Positions 7,225-14,516 of a DNA stretch of 64,000 nt are shown in pieces. Positions within the stretch are counted from its first letter, which is position 1, and the number at the start of each line of letters is the position of its first letter. Source of the DNA: Candidatus Iainarchaeum sp. (GTDB taxonomy: Archaea > B1Sed10-29 > WALL01); assembly GCA_023129115.1 (NCBI GenBank), contig JAGMCR010000011.1, positions 1-64,000 on the forward strand, given 5' to 3'. A program made the position numbers and the translations under genes. The notes beneath the pieces were generated by a model. It saw nothing but the letters and a program-made list of their open reading frames with translations. It was not told the origin of the DNA and ran no database searches.

Positions 7225-8694
7225 CTACATAGCGCTGAGCGTCGGCCTTAAATTAATGCGGTAGACGGGCTTGCCCTGCTCGTTCACGCTGGCATTGTTG
7301 CCCTCAATCACCTGGATGTCCATCGTCGCGTTTTGGAGTATTTCGGTGTCGAGCCCGGCGTGGCTCTTGGCCACTGCGCACACGCCGATGCCAGTCTCTC
7401 CCGCGAGCTTGAGCATCGTGTTTGCCTCGCGGTCCAGCTTTGTCTCGGGCGCCCCGATTATGCTGGGGTCGCTGACTACGACGAGGACCTTCATCTGGCT
7501 GCTGGCGAACTCTTTCTTGTAGCTCTCGTAGAGCGTCTTGAGCGTGCAGTAGACCAGGCCCTTGCGGATGGATGGCTTGATGCCCTTGGTGTCCACCACG
7601 GCGATGCGCCCCATCTTCTTGAGCCACGGCGCCACGATTTCCTTGGGCTCGAGCGTGCCGTCGAACAGCCCGGGGTAGGCGAGGCCGAGGAGGCGGCAAA
7701 TGCGGATGGCCCTCGCCGCGAAATACTTCTTTTCCTCGGTCTTGATTCCCTGCAGGTGCTCTATCAGGCCCTTGAGGTTGAACGGCTTCTTCTCGAGCGC
7801 CTCGCCCACCAGCTCCATTTCAGTGCCGTGGCCCGCGCCGGTAATGTCCCCGAACAAGTCCTTGTCAAGGAGCTTGAGGTCTATGAAGAAGTCCGCGCCT
7901 GGCTTGAACCTCCTGAGGGGCATGCCCATGGGGTCCACTGCCAGGTCATACTTGCCGTAGTCGTCCGTGTTCGGGCTCGGCGTGTCCGCCTTCTCGAAGC
8001 CCTCGAACACCACGCCGGACACGCCGTTGATGACGCAGCCCTCCATCAGCACGTGCAGCGCGAGCCGGGTGTCCTCGCCGGACAGTACGGTGAGCAGGAA
8101 CGACTTCACGTCTTCCTCTGCCTTTTCTCCGGACAGGTTGTTGCCGAGGTGCAGCCGGCCCGTCAATTGCGTGGACTCGAGGCCGGGGCCTTCCTTCCTC
8201 ACCACGAGGGACGGCATGGCAAGCGGCTCGCCGAACAATTCGTTCGTGTCCTTGAGCTGCGCGTACTTGGCCTCGACGAGCTTGATGGCGAAGTCGCCGC
8301 TCTTCTGCCGCACTTCTACGGCGCGCTTCTCGAGCTCGTTCGCGTGCCTGTCCGCCACGCCAATCAATTCCCGCGGAGAGAACTTGACGTACTCGGGCAT
8401 CGTGGCGATGGCGAGGAACGAGCCCTTGTACGTGGGCGTGTTCTTCTGGATTACGACTGTGTTCTGGCCCGCGGCCTCGAAGAACCCGCCTGGGTTCCCT
8501 TCCACGAGGAAGAGCTTGGCCATGAAGAACACCATGCCCTTGACCAATTCGCCACGGCGGTCGTATATCATTACGAGTAGCTCCTTGTCGGGGTTCTCGT
8601 GGTACGAGATTTCCCGGTCACTCCATACCCCTGAAAGAATGTGCTTCCAGGGCCCGTGGGGGAGGTCAAGCGCCTTCAGTCCAAGCACCCGCAT
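7225..8694 (-). CDS. HerA/VirB4-like ATPase-fold protein lacking a clear P-loop
   Basis: A 489-aa soluble protein. The C-terminal 120 residues look like the end of a HerA/FtsK-type motor: a strand plus DPS (MKVLVVVSDPSIIGAPETKL), then ETGIGVCAVAKSHAGLDTEI, which matches the 'old ways of finding Q/S loops' region, and a final YRINLRPTLS. At the position where Walker A (GxxGxGKS/T) should be, near residues 185-225, I see only LHLGNNLSGEKAEEDVKS, which does not fit. Either it is a catalytically dead relative or the resemblance is only structural. Family assignment is therefore tentative. It sits alone on the minus strand between two coiled-coil genes and is divergent from the one at 8757. Confidence 0.4.
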   Translation of the reverse strand: MRVLGLKALDLPHGPWKHILSGVWSDREISYHENPDKELLVMIYDRRGELVKGMVFFMAKLFLVEGNPGGFFEAAGQNTVVIQKNTPTYKGSFLAIATMPEYVKFSPRELIGVADRHANELEKRAVEVRQKSGDFAIKLVEAKYAQLKDTNELFGEPLAMPSLVVRKEGPGLESTQLTGRLHLGNNLSGEKAEEDVKSFLLTVLSGEDTRLALHVLMEGCVINGVSGVVFEGFEKADTPSPNTDDYGKYDLAVDPMGMPLRRFKPGADFFIDLKLLDKDLFGDITGAGHGTEMELVGEALEKKPFNLKGLIEHLQGIKTEEKKYFAARAIRICRLLGLAYPGLFDGTLEPKEIVAPWLKKMGRIAVVDTKGIKPSIRKGLVYCTLKTLYESYKKEFASSQMKVLVVVSDPSIIGAPETKLDREANTMLKLAGETGIGVCAVAKSHAGLDTEILQNATMDIQVIEGNNASVNEQGKPVYRINLRPTLSAM

Positions 8695-8756
8695 ATTTAA
8701 ATAGTCCTAGTTGGTATGCTTACAACGTCGAAACCGTATTTATAGGTTGTGCAACT

Positions 8757-9176
8757 ATGGACGAGGCTACGCTGCAGCGCATTGTCGGGATTGTCAAGAC
8801 CATGCAGTCCAGCGGCATGGGCGAGGCCGAGATAAGGGAGAACCTGCGGCAGATGGGCGTTGCCGACGAGGAGCTGGCGGGAATTCTTTCGCAGGCCGGC
8901 TTCTCCGCACCGGCGCCCGCGCCCCCCGAGCCAGAAGTCGCGCCCCCGGTGGCAGAGGAGCACATGGAGCGCCTGCACGCGAACGTGAGCGAGCTCCACG
9001 CCAAGCACGACGACATGAAGGAATCCCTCTCGGGGCTCGGCGAAATCATGCGCGAAATCCAGGACATCAAGGCAGAGCTCGCGGACATAAGGCCACAGCT
9101 CGGCGCCCTGAAAAGAATCAACGAGAACCTCATCGAAATCAACAAGAAAATGCTGGCGCGGCTGGCGACGAAGTAG
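8757..9176 (+). CDS. UBA-like N-terminus plus coiled-coil protein, 139 aa
   Basis: Residues 1-45 (ATLQRIVGIVKTMQSSGMGE, then IRENLRQMGVADEELAGIL) form a three-helix pattern like small UBA or helix-turn-helix modules. An Ala/Pro/Glu linker follows (48-65). A long coiled coil fills 68-135 (MKESLSGLGEIMREIQDIKA and onward). No membrane segment. Family not recognised. The last 15 codons are repeated at 11605-11640 on the far side of the HEPN/MNT island, which suggests something inserted at the 3' end of this gene. The gene is divergent from the HerA-like gene and may work with it. Confidence 0.65.
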   Translation: MDEATLQRIVGIVKTMQSSGMGEAEIRENLRQMGVADEELAGILSQAGFSAPAPAPPEPEVAPPVAEEHMERLHANVSELHAKHDDMKESLSGLGEIMREIQDIKAELADIRPQLGALKRINENLIEINKKMLARLATK

Positions 9177-9185
9177 CTATTTTTA
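9140..9185 (+). repeat. Direct repeat, left copy (3' end of coiled-coil gene)
   Basis: CAACAAGAAAATGCTGGCG, nine extra bases, then ACGAAGTAGCT and a T-run. It includes the stop codon of the gene ending at 9176. An 18-base core, GCTGGCGACGAAGTAGCT (9161-9178), recurs exactly at 11617-11634. The two copies bracket the HEPN/MNT/TnpB segment. Confidence 0.7.
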
Positions 9186-9202
9186 GGGAAAAGGATGGGT
9201 TC

Positions 9203-9577
9203 TCAATCCAGGTGCTTGTCGACTATTGTTTTCATCCTCTCGCAGTGCTTTCCCATGGAAGCGACTTCTCCCTTGCTGAGCTTGTCAACAACGCCGTATT
9301 CTGCCTCGCTTTTCTTGCCCAGCAGATAAGAAAAGTGTGCCACGTACTTTTTGTAGTCTTGTCCCAGGAACTTTGCGAGGCTTTGCACCTCTCTTTTCAG
9401 TACTTGCTTGTGGTCTGCTGCTTTTGGGATGTGGTGGAGGTATTTCTGGCACAGGAAGTCATTGAATTTTATGGCCGCGAGGATGAATAGTGTGGCACCG
9501 CTGTCAACCCGGTTTTCGCCGTAAAGCCTTTTCGCGTCGCTGTAGTACTCCAGCCCCTTGTCATAATTTTCGGTGCG
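9203..9577 (-). pseudogene. HEPN-domain protein, 5' end removed by the TnpB element
   Basis: The reading frame is open from the transposon edge near 9577 to the stop at 9203 and encodes about 125 helical residues: YDKGLEYYSDAKRLYGENRV, SGATLFILAAIKFNDFLCQK, then KKSEAEYGV and a C-terminal helix. This is the pattern of the HEPN (SAV_6107-like) proteins that pair with MNT nucleotidyltransferases. No ATG, GTG or TTG is available at the expected N-terminus. The frame runs into a stop at 9593 inside the element. The only internal start (GTG at 9388) would give 61 residues lacking half the bundle. The MNT partner is intact on the same strand beyond the transposon. The canonical RX4-6H RNase motif is not seen. 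Confidence 0.7.
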
Positions 9578-9681
9578 AGGAAACCACTCAATTCATGGGG
9601 TGGGGGAATCGCACCTCCATCCTTTCTCGGCAACCCATAGCCGAAAACCACCTAAATACTTCTTGCTTGATATGTTCCAGA

Positions 9682-10881
9682 ATGCCTGCTATTAAATGCT
9701 TGAGGTTGAATCTGCTCAAGCCTTCAAGAGAGAAGCAAAGAATGTTGAACGGGCTTGGTAGTGAATATGCCCGGGTTTTTACTGAATTAAGAGCAATATA
9801 CAGCTTTGCTCACTTCACTTCTGCTATTGAATTGCACGAGTGGACTTATCGCGCTGTCCGCAGGGACTCCTTTTTGCCTTGCCAGCTCGTGCAGGAAGCC
9901 ACGCGCTTGGTCAAGGCAACCATCAAGCAAAACAATCCCACTCCCCACCCGAGGTTCAACACGCGGGTGATGTCGTTCAAGACCACCAAGCGAGGAAACC
10001 CAGTGCTTTCCTTGAGTTTCAAGCCACGCAAGCGTGTCCTCATTCCAATCGCTCAAGACGGCGCTTGGAAGCGATTCAACTCTTTTGTTGCTAATGGCTG
10101 GGCTTGTTCCAGCGTTGTTTACCACAACGGTGTTATTTGGGCGACCATCAAGAAAGACTTTGAGCCTGCCAAGCCAGCCACTCACCACATTATTGGTGTT
10201 GATGTTGGATGCAGGTGCTTGGCGGCAGTCACTGCCTACTATTCCTTTAACCACAAAATCAGGAAACAGCTCTATTTCGGCAGAGATGTTGCCATTCGAC
10301 AGGAAGGGTTTTCCGTACGGCGTGCGAGCCTCCAGTCCTTGGCGGATAAGGGAAGCCGAAGAGCAGCCAACTCTCTCGAAAGAACGAAGCGAAAGCAAAG
10401 CAACTTTGTGAGGAACAGGAGCTATGAAGTCGCTTGGCAAATCGTTGGGCTCGCCAAGAAGCATCGGGCCACTATTGCCATTGAAGACCTCAACAAGCTC
10501 AAAGAAAACGTTGTTGTCAAAGGAGCGAAGCAACTGAATAAAACCACTCAACGGCTTCCTTATCGCAAGCTTCGCTTCGCTCTTGAGAGCATTTGCTTGG
10601 TTGAGGGAGTGCCCCTTGTTGTAGTTAACCCCCACAACACTAGCAGAACTTGTTACGCCTGTGGGACAATTGATAAAAGAAATCGCATTAATGGAGGCAA
10701 GCTCTTCAGGTGCGTTGGCTGCGGCTTCGTTGCCAACGCTGACAGAGTTGGCTCTGTTAACATAGCTGGCAGAGCGGCCGAGAAGCAGGTGTTGCTTCAA
10801 GACCAGTCTTCTGCTGGTCAGGTGCCTGTAAACGCACCTTTGCGTTCCGATGAAAGTCGTGGTTTGGCATTGTATGCCTAA
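9682..10881 (+). CDS. tnpB: TnpB RNA-guided endonuclease of an IS605-family element
   Basis: A 399-aa TnpB, ancestor-type relative of Cas12, expected to cut DNA at sites matched by an RNA from the element's right end and next to a short target motif. The N-terminal REC/wedge region (1-160) precedes a RuvC-like nuclease with all three acidic residues: D in IIGVDVGCR, E in IAIEDLNKL and D in VANADRVGSVNIAGR. The zinc finger CYACG...FRCVGCG lies between the last two. Start: ATG at 9682, with a TATA-like CCTAAATAC about 27 bp upstream. A longer frame to 9490 would run outside the transposon. The frame is uninterrupted, so it is probably functional. tnpA is absent. Confidence 0.94.
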   Translation: MPAIKCLRLNLLKPSREKQRMLNGLGSEYARVFTELRAIYSFAHFTSAIELHEWTYRAVRRDSFLPCQLVQEATRLVKATIKQNNPTPHPRFNTRVMSFKTTKRGNPVLSLSFKPRKRVLIPIAQDGAWKRFNSFVANGWACSSVVYHNGVIWATIKKDFEPAKPATHHIIGVDVGCRCLAAVTAYYSFNHKIRKQLYFGRDVAIRQEGFSVRRASLQSLADKGSRRAANSLERTKRKQSNFVRNRSYEVAWQIVGLAKKHRATIAIEDLNKLKENVVVKGAKQLNKTTQRLPYRKLRFALESICLVEGVPLVVVNPHNTSRTCYACGTIDKRNRINGGKLFRCVGCGFVANADRVGSVNIAGRAAEKQVLLQDQSSAGQVPVNAPLRSDESRGLALYA

Positions 10882-10922
10882 GCTACTCCTTGAGGAAAGC
10901 CACCGTTTTCAAACGGTGGTAG
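10800..10922 (+). ncRNA. Predicted reRNA (omega RNA) of the TnpB element
   Basis: In TnpB elements the guide scaffold RNA covers the 3' end of tnpB and the right end, finishing in host DNA that acts as guide. Here the region ends in a perfect hairpin CCACCGTTT-TC-AAACGGTGG (10900-10919). The guide would therefore start near 10923-10927 and read into the 3' end of the MNT gene. The 5' limit is a guess from known elements. Confidence 0.45.
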
Positions 10923-10923
10923 T

Positions 10924-11541
10924 TTACAGTGCCCTTTTGAGATGCTCAATATACTCCCCTCCCGCCAATGCCTCGCCTTCGCTTAGGATATTGAATATGA
11001 ACCTGTCGCCTTCTTTAAGCCTTGCCCCGGCCTCTTTCTTTGTCATGACTACTGTGGAGATTACTGCTTTCTTGAGTGTGGCCGCGTCGCTCAAGACTTT
11101 TTCCTTCACTCTTTTTTTGGCTCCAGAAGAAGGGGTTATTACCAGGATATCAATGTCGCTAAGGGCCCCCATCTCGCGGCGTGCTGTTGAGCCATAGACA
11201 ACAAGTGCCGACACGTCTTTCCCTGATTTCGCTATTAAATTCCTGGCGAACCTCCTGGCATATTGATGGGCCCGCTTCTGGGGCTCGCTAAACAGTTTCG
11301 AGAGCTCGGGGAGCAAGAAAAAGCCTTGGTCGATGCTTACTGCCTTGCTGTTCCCTATATGGGTGACTTTAATCAAGCCACTGCCCTCCCATTCCCTGAT
11401 GACTTTGCTGACCCCCGATTTCGGCGTGCGGGTGAGTTTTGCCAGCTCCGAGACGGAGTAAATGTCTTTCTTGTGCCCAAGGAGGAAATCCAGGAGCTTT
11501 GCCTTGGTCTTTGAGCCCACGAGGGCATTCACAAATCTCAT
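10924..11541 (-). CDS. mntA: wHTH-MNT nucleotidyltransferase (antitoxin of HEPN/MNT pair)
   Basis: A 205-aa protein with an N-terminal winged helix (residues 5-75: SELAKLTRTPKSGVSKVIRE) and a minimal nucleotidyltransferase domain (105-200) with the GSx10DxD signature VVYGSTARREMGALSDIDIL. MNT antitoxins neutralise HEPN RNases, in known cases by AMPylation. The winged helix suggests self-regulation. ATG at 11541 is chosen over an in-frame TTG at 11562 because tandem 16-bp palindromes directly precede it. Its HEPN partner is downstream on the same strand but separated by a TnpB element whose right end coincides with this stop codon, so the original C-terminus may have been altered by the insertion. 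Autonomous MNT expression would now lack a functional toxin. Confidence 0.85.
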   Translation of the reverse strand: MRFVNALVGSKTKAKLLDFLLGHKKDIYSVSELAKLTRTPKSGVSKVIREWEGSGLIKVTHIGNSKAVSIDQGFFLLPELSKLFSEPQKRAHQYARRFARNLIAKSGKDVSALVVYGSTARREMGALSDIDILVITPSSGAKKRVKEKVLSDAATLKKAVISTVVMTKKEAGARLKEGDRFIFNILSEGEALAGGEYIEHLKRAL

Positions 11542-11544
11542 AAC

Positions 11545-11580
11545 GTTCACTATTATGAACAATTGTTCAAAAATATGAAC
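11545..11580. promoter_or_regulatory. Tandem palindromic operator of the MNT gene
   Basis: GTTCACTATTATGAAC (11545-11560) and GTTCAAAAATATGAAC (11565-11580) are two copies of GTTCA-N6-TGAAC. Their centres are 20 bp apart, two helical turns, and TGAACAATTGTTCA is palindromic across the junction. A TATA-like CTTTAAATATT lies just upstream (11587-11597, minus strand), so a bound repressor would cover the transcription start. The likely binder is the winged helix of the MNT protein. Confidence 0.65.
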
Positions 11581-11604
11581 AACCTAATATTTAAAGTTAT
11601 CCCC

Positions 11605-11640
11605 CAACAAGAAGATGCTGGCGACGAAGTAGCTGTTTTT
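11605..11640 (+). repeat. Direct repeat, right copy
   Basis: CAACAAGAAGATGCTGGCG then ACGAAGTAGCTG and a T-run. This is the 3' end of the coiled-coil gene at 8757-9176, including its stop codon, with a 9-bp deletion and one or two substitutions. It does not belong to a gene here. Confidence 0.7.
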
Positions 11641-11668
11641 TTAAGTCTGCAACCCCTTAGTTTATGGC

Positions 11669-13021
11669 ATGCACGCACACGTCAAGGCCAAGGTGGCCAA
11701 GCACCGGAACCTGCTCGAGAACAGGGCGAAAGAGTTCAAAGCCAAGTACCAGCCCCGGCTCGAAGAGGCAAAGAAAAAGTCCCAGGAATACCGGGGGGTT
11801 ATGGACACTATGGATGGGGGGGCTGCCGTTTCCGACATCATGAAGCGCAGCGACATAAAAACAAAGCCGGAGGCCCAACGTGAGATTGTCCTCGCCCGCT
11901 TCGACAACAAGAGAATGGCTGCGCGCCTGTCTCGTGCCATGGAACGGGTGGACGGCAAAGTCAATTCCGCAAAGGAAATGGACGACGCACTCAACAACAT
12001 TTCCCGCCTTGACGCAGACGCCAGGCAGCGTGCGTTGGGAAATCTCCAGTCATATTTCCCTGAAGAAGACTTCAGCGAAGTGCAGCAGCAGCACAAAACC
12101 CTCTTGGAAGAGGAGCGTGAGCAAGAGCGCGAGCGGTGGTTCCCCAAATACGAAAAGGAATTCGACCCGGAGTCAATCAAGCACTTCACCGACAAGCGGG
12201 CAGTAATCGATGTGCTGGAGCACTTGCTGGAGGACACAACCCACAATGCCTTTCACGGCACTTCTTCGAGCGCACTGCCCGGCATAAAGAAAAAAAAGGG
12301 GCTGGTGCCGGCTGGCGAGCTCATGAAAGAGACGATGCCGCTCTCGGGCGAGCTGGAGTCTGGCATAATAGACGAGAAGGGTCAGAAGGGGATAAATCTG
12401 GACGCGATATCTTTTGCCCAGAAATATCGGGACGCGGCGTCGTATGCAGACGCCACTAATACTATCGGCCGCAAGCACTGGACGCGTGCTGGAGCCGTCA
12501 AAGATATTGAGGCCATTGAGAACATACAGGACCTGCAGTTCGCGAGAATGCTTGGGGGAAACTACAGCGACAAGATTGGAGAGCGCAAAGAAGTTCTTGA
12601 GAAGTACGGTGAAGACAGCCGCGAGGCAAGCCTTTATGCCAGAACCGGTGGCAGCACGGTAAAGCGCTACAATATAGAAAAGGAACGGCTCAGCCAATGG
12701 CCCACGCTGGAAGAAGAGGACAAACCAATCGTCGAGGGTGGATTCGCGGTCATAGTGCAGCCGCACGGAGAAGGGTTGGCCCATGAGGAGTTCCGCAGGC
12801 CGTCTGCCATATCTGAAAAGCTTTACCCGGAGGTCCCACTGGAGAACGCGGCGTTTTTTGTCCCCAGCGAGAATGTTGAAGAAGTAAGCGAATATCTCGG
12901 CAGCCACAAAAAAGTATTTTCACTAAACGCACTCCACGAAACAATGAAGCACGATGAGCACATCCTCAATAACCGCTCACGAATGGAGTTCATAAAGAAA
13001 AAGCTTGAGGAAAGCAGCTAA
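11669..13021 (+). CDS. Putative ADP-ribosyltransferase-like protein
   Basis: A 450-aa soluble protein. Residues 1-190 are helical and highly charged (coiled-coil-like). From about 193 the sequence FHGTSSSALPGIKKKKGLVP fits the first strand and loop of the diverse ADP-ribosyltransferase/Tpt1 fold (HGT...I...GL.P). Further marks are DAISFAQKYRDAASYAD (about 250-266), the usual 'A..YA' second segment, and VPLENAAFFVPSENVEEV near the C-terminus, where such proteins often carry a final strand and the catalytic Glu. The acidic catalytic residue cannot be pinned down, so activity is unknown. It starts just after the right repeat of the HEPN/MNT island and is convergent with the Cys-rich surface protein with no gap. 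Confidence 0.45.
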   Translation: MHAHVKAKVAKHRNLLENRAKEFKAKYQPRLEEAKKKSQEYRGVMDTMDGGAAVSDIMKRSDIKTKPEAQREIVLARFDNKRMAARLSRAMERVDGKVNSAKEMDDALNNISRLDADARQRALGNLQSYFPEEDFSEVQQQHKTLLEEEREQERERWFPKYEKEFDPESIKHFTDKRAVIDVLEHLLEDTTHNAFHGTSSSALPGIKKKKGLVPAGELMKETMPLSGELESGIIDEKGQKGINLDAISFAQKYRDAASYADATNTIGRKHWTRAGAVKDIEAIENIQDLQFARMLGGNYSDKIGERKEVLEKYGEDSREASLYARTGGSTVKRYNIEKERLSQWPTLEEEDKPIVEGGFAVIVQPHGEGLAHEEFRRPSAISEKLYPEVPLENAAFFVPSENVEEVSEYLGSHKKVFSLNALHETMKHDEHILNNRSRMEFIKKKLEESS

Positions 13022-13630
13022 CTATTTCTTCCTCTCGCTCCAGATGTAGAGCGTGTACACAAGAAGCACAGCCACTGCAAGAACAACAATCGCGCTGCTG
13101 ACGTCCGCGAACGGCACGAGCGCCGGCGCTTCCTGGCCAGCAACCAGTATGGAGTAGTCGCCGTCGTAGTACTCAATTGTGCCGTTGACCACGCGCTTCT
13201 GGCCCTCCATGGGGCACGAGTACTCGCCGTAGAACTCTGTCTCCTCGATTGTCTCGCAGCCCGTGAACTGGTCCATGAACGCGAGGACCGTGATTTCCTC
13301 GCCGGCCGAGACTTTTTCAATGGCGCACTGGTACTCGTAGTCAATCTCGTCAAGAATGATGTCGGTGTCGAACGGTATGTACATGCTGCAGGCCTCGTAC
13401 TCGAGCCCGGTGCTCTCGGCGTGCGCAAAGCACCCTATCTCCTCGAGGGAGCCGAACTCGTTCTGCACAGAATAGCACGTCACGTCGCTCGTGTAAGTTA
13501 TTTCCGCCTCTATCTCAGTGGCCTGCGGGCACACCAAATGGTCGCTGTACGTTTCGCACCCGGTCTCTGCGTCGACCTCAACCGCAAGAGCTGCACACAG
13601 CAAAAGCAGCACAAGCAAGACTCGCTTCAT
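13022..13630 (-). CDS. Cys-rich secreted protein with C-terminal membrane anchor
   Basis: A 202-aa surface protein. A signal peptide (MKRVLLVLLLLCAALAVEVDA) is followed by an ectodomain with eight Cys residues (TGCETYSD, LVCPQ, VTCYSV, IGCFAH, EACSMY, YQCAIE, TGCETIE, YSCPME), likely four disulfides. The C-terminal VPFADVSSAIVVLAVAV...WSERKK is a hydrophobic stretch with a basic end. Such a tail could be a plain anchor or a cleavable archaeosortase signal, since an archaeosortase-like gene is present at 52.7 kb. One N-glycosylation sequon (NGT) is present. It is transcribed towards the ART-like gene and upstream of no other gene on its strand for 70 bp. Confidence 0.7.
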   Translation of the reverse strand: MKRVLLVLLLLCAALAVEVDAETGCETYSDHLVCPQATEIEAEITYTSDVTCYSVQNEFGSLEEIGCFAHAESTGLEYEACSMYIPFDTDIILDEIDYEYQCAIEKVSAGEEITVLAFMDQFTGCETIEETEFYGEYSCPMEGQKRVVNGTIEYYDGDYSILVAGQEAPALVPFADVSSAIVVLAVAVLLVYTLYIWSERKK

Positions 13631-13701
13631 TGGATACGCTTACCCCCCACTTCCTAATAAACTTATCACCCCGGGCCCCACGGGAAGTGCAGGCGCTTGC
13701 T

Positions 13702-14136
13702 TTACCCGCGGAAAAAGTTGCCGATGCCTATGGGGAAGCCGATGAACACGTTTTCCAGCGCCCCCATGGGCCCCTGCCTGCCGTAGTTCTGGAACGGGAG
13801 CATTCCCCTCATCACGCCGGCGACGTGGGGGTTTTGCACCCCCCTCGTGGCGATGTTCATGAAGTCGGGCTGCCCCCCGATGCTCATGGGCGACGGGCCG
13901 CTCATCATGGCCTGCCAGACGTTGTCCTCCTGCTTTTCCCACATGTCGTCCGGCGCCTCGACGAGCTTGTGCCTGGGCCGCGGCCTGGCCTGCGCCACGG
14001 GCGCCGGCGCCCGACTCTTAAGGGTGTCGAGCGTCAGCTGCAGGGCAATCGCTATGAACCCAAAGATGACGAGAAGCTCTGACCGTACCACTGTCCCAAG
14101 CAGTATGAGCACGATGGCGGCCAGGATAGCTATCAT
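13702..14136 (-). CDS. Small membrane protein 8 of operon, 144 aa
   Basis: The last gene of an eight-gene operon of tiny membrane proteins. Two membrane segments fill residues 2-38. A Pro/Arg-rich cytoplasmic linker follows (APAPVAQARPRPRHK), then about 80 residues rich in Met, Pro and Gly (MMSGPSPMSIGGQPDFMNIA) that end in a hydrophobic VFIGFPIGIGNFF. It shares the layout (two helices, Pro-rich linker, tail) of the three genes upstream but lacks their xRxxPxW motif. It begins six bases after the upstream stop. No known family. Confidence 0.65.
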   Translation of the reverse strand: MIAILAAIVLILLGTVVRSELLVIFGFIAIALQLTLDTLKSRAPAPVAQARPRPRHKLVEAPDDMWEKQEDNVWQAMMSGPSPMSIGGQPDFMNIATRGVQNPHVAGVMRGMLPFQNYGRQGPMGALENVFIGFPIGIGNFFRG

Positions 14137-14142
14137 CGCGCA

Positions 14143-14511
14143 TCACTCGTAGCTGCTGCCCCCAAACACCCGGTGGCCGAGGCGGGCGGCCCGGCCGGCG
14201 CCCTTGCCCATGGCCTTTTCGACCCAGGTGTCGCCGCCCCAGTTGGGCCTGACGCGGATGTTCATGAACGAGGGTATCCTGAACGGCGGGCCGCGCGTGG
14301 TCTCTATTATTATGGGCTCGAGCGTCTCGGCGCCGTGGACCCTGACACCAGCCGTGGACACACCCTTGGCCACGATGCGCTTGGGCGCCATCAATACAGA
14401 GGAAATCACGAGCAGTATGAATATGCCTATGGCGAGGCCGGGGTATCCGGCGATGTACACCGCCACGCAGACGGCGCCCATCATCATCAGCTGCTCTGTG
14501 TCAAGGTTCAT
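14143..14511 (-). CDS. Small two-helix membrane protein, paralogue 1, 122 aa
   Basis: Two membrane helices near residues 8-40, a short basic stretch, then a soluble tail with the family motif: EPIIIETTRGPPFRIPSFMN followed by IRVRPNWGG and WVEKAMG. The same order of elements (PxII, GPP or GEAP, P, a basic-hydrophobic strand, PxW, W/F-E, G) is seen in the next two genes upstream. The tail is predicted to face the cytoplasm by the positive-inside pattern. It starts five bases after the preceding stop. Function unknown. Confidence 0.65.
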   Translation of the reverse strand: MNLDTEQLMMMGAVCVAVYIAGYPGLAIGIFILLVISSVLMAPKRIVAKGVSTAGVRVHGAETLEPIIIETTRGPPFRIPSFMNIRVRPNWGGDTWVEKAMGKGAGRAARLGHRVFGGSSYE

Positions 14512-14516
14512 TCAGT

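Larger units (their letters stand above)
9572..10926 (+). mobile_element. TnpB-only IS605/IS1341-type element (edges approximate)
   Basis: The left side begins with a 7-bp inverted repeat GGTGCGA (9572-9578) / TCGCACC (9609-9615), as in the subterminal hairpin of single-strand transposons. The right side ends with a perfect 9-bp hairpin CCACCGTTT/AAACGGTGG (10900-10919) followed by TAGTTTAC, just at the stop codon of the MNT gene. tnpB is intact, but no Y1 transposase (tnpA) is present, so the copy would need one in trans. The element separates a MNT gene from its HEPN partner. The exact ends cannot be fixed without an empty site. Confidence 0.75.

Noticed and set aside
7333-8580. A 415-codon plus-strand frame opposite the HerA-like gene, and similar long antisense frames over the giant genes.
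   Set aside because: GC-rich codon use leaves the opposite frames open. Products are rich in Arg, Val and Leu without any domain, and lack start signals.
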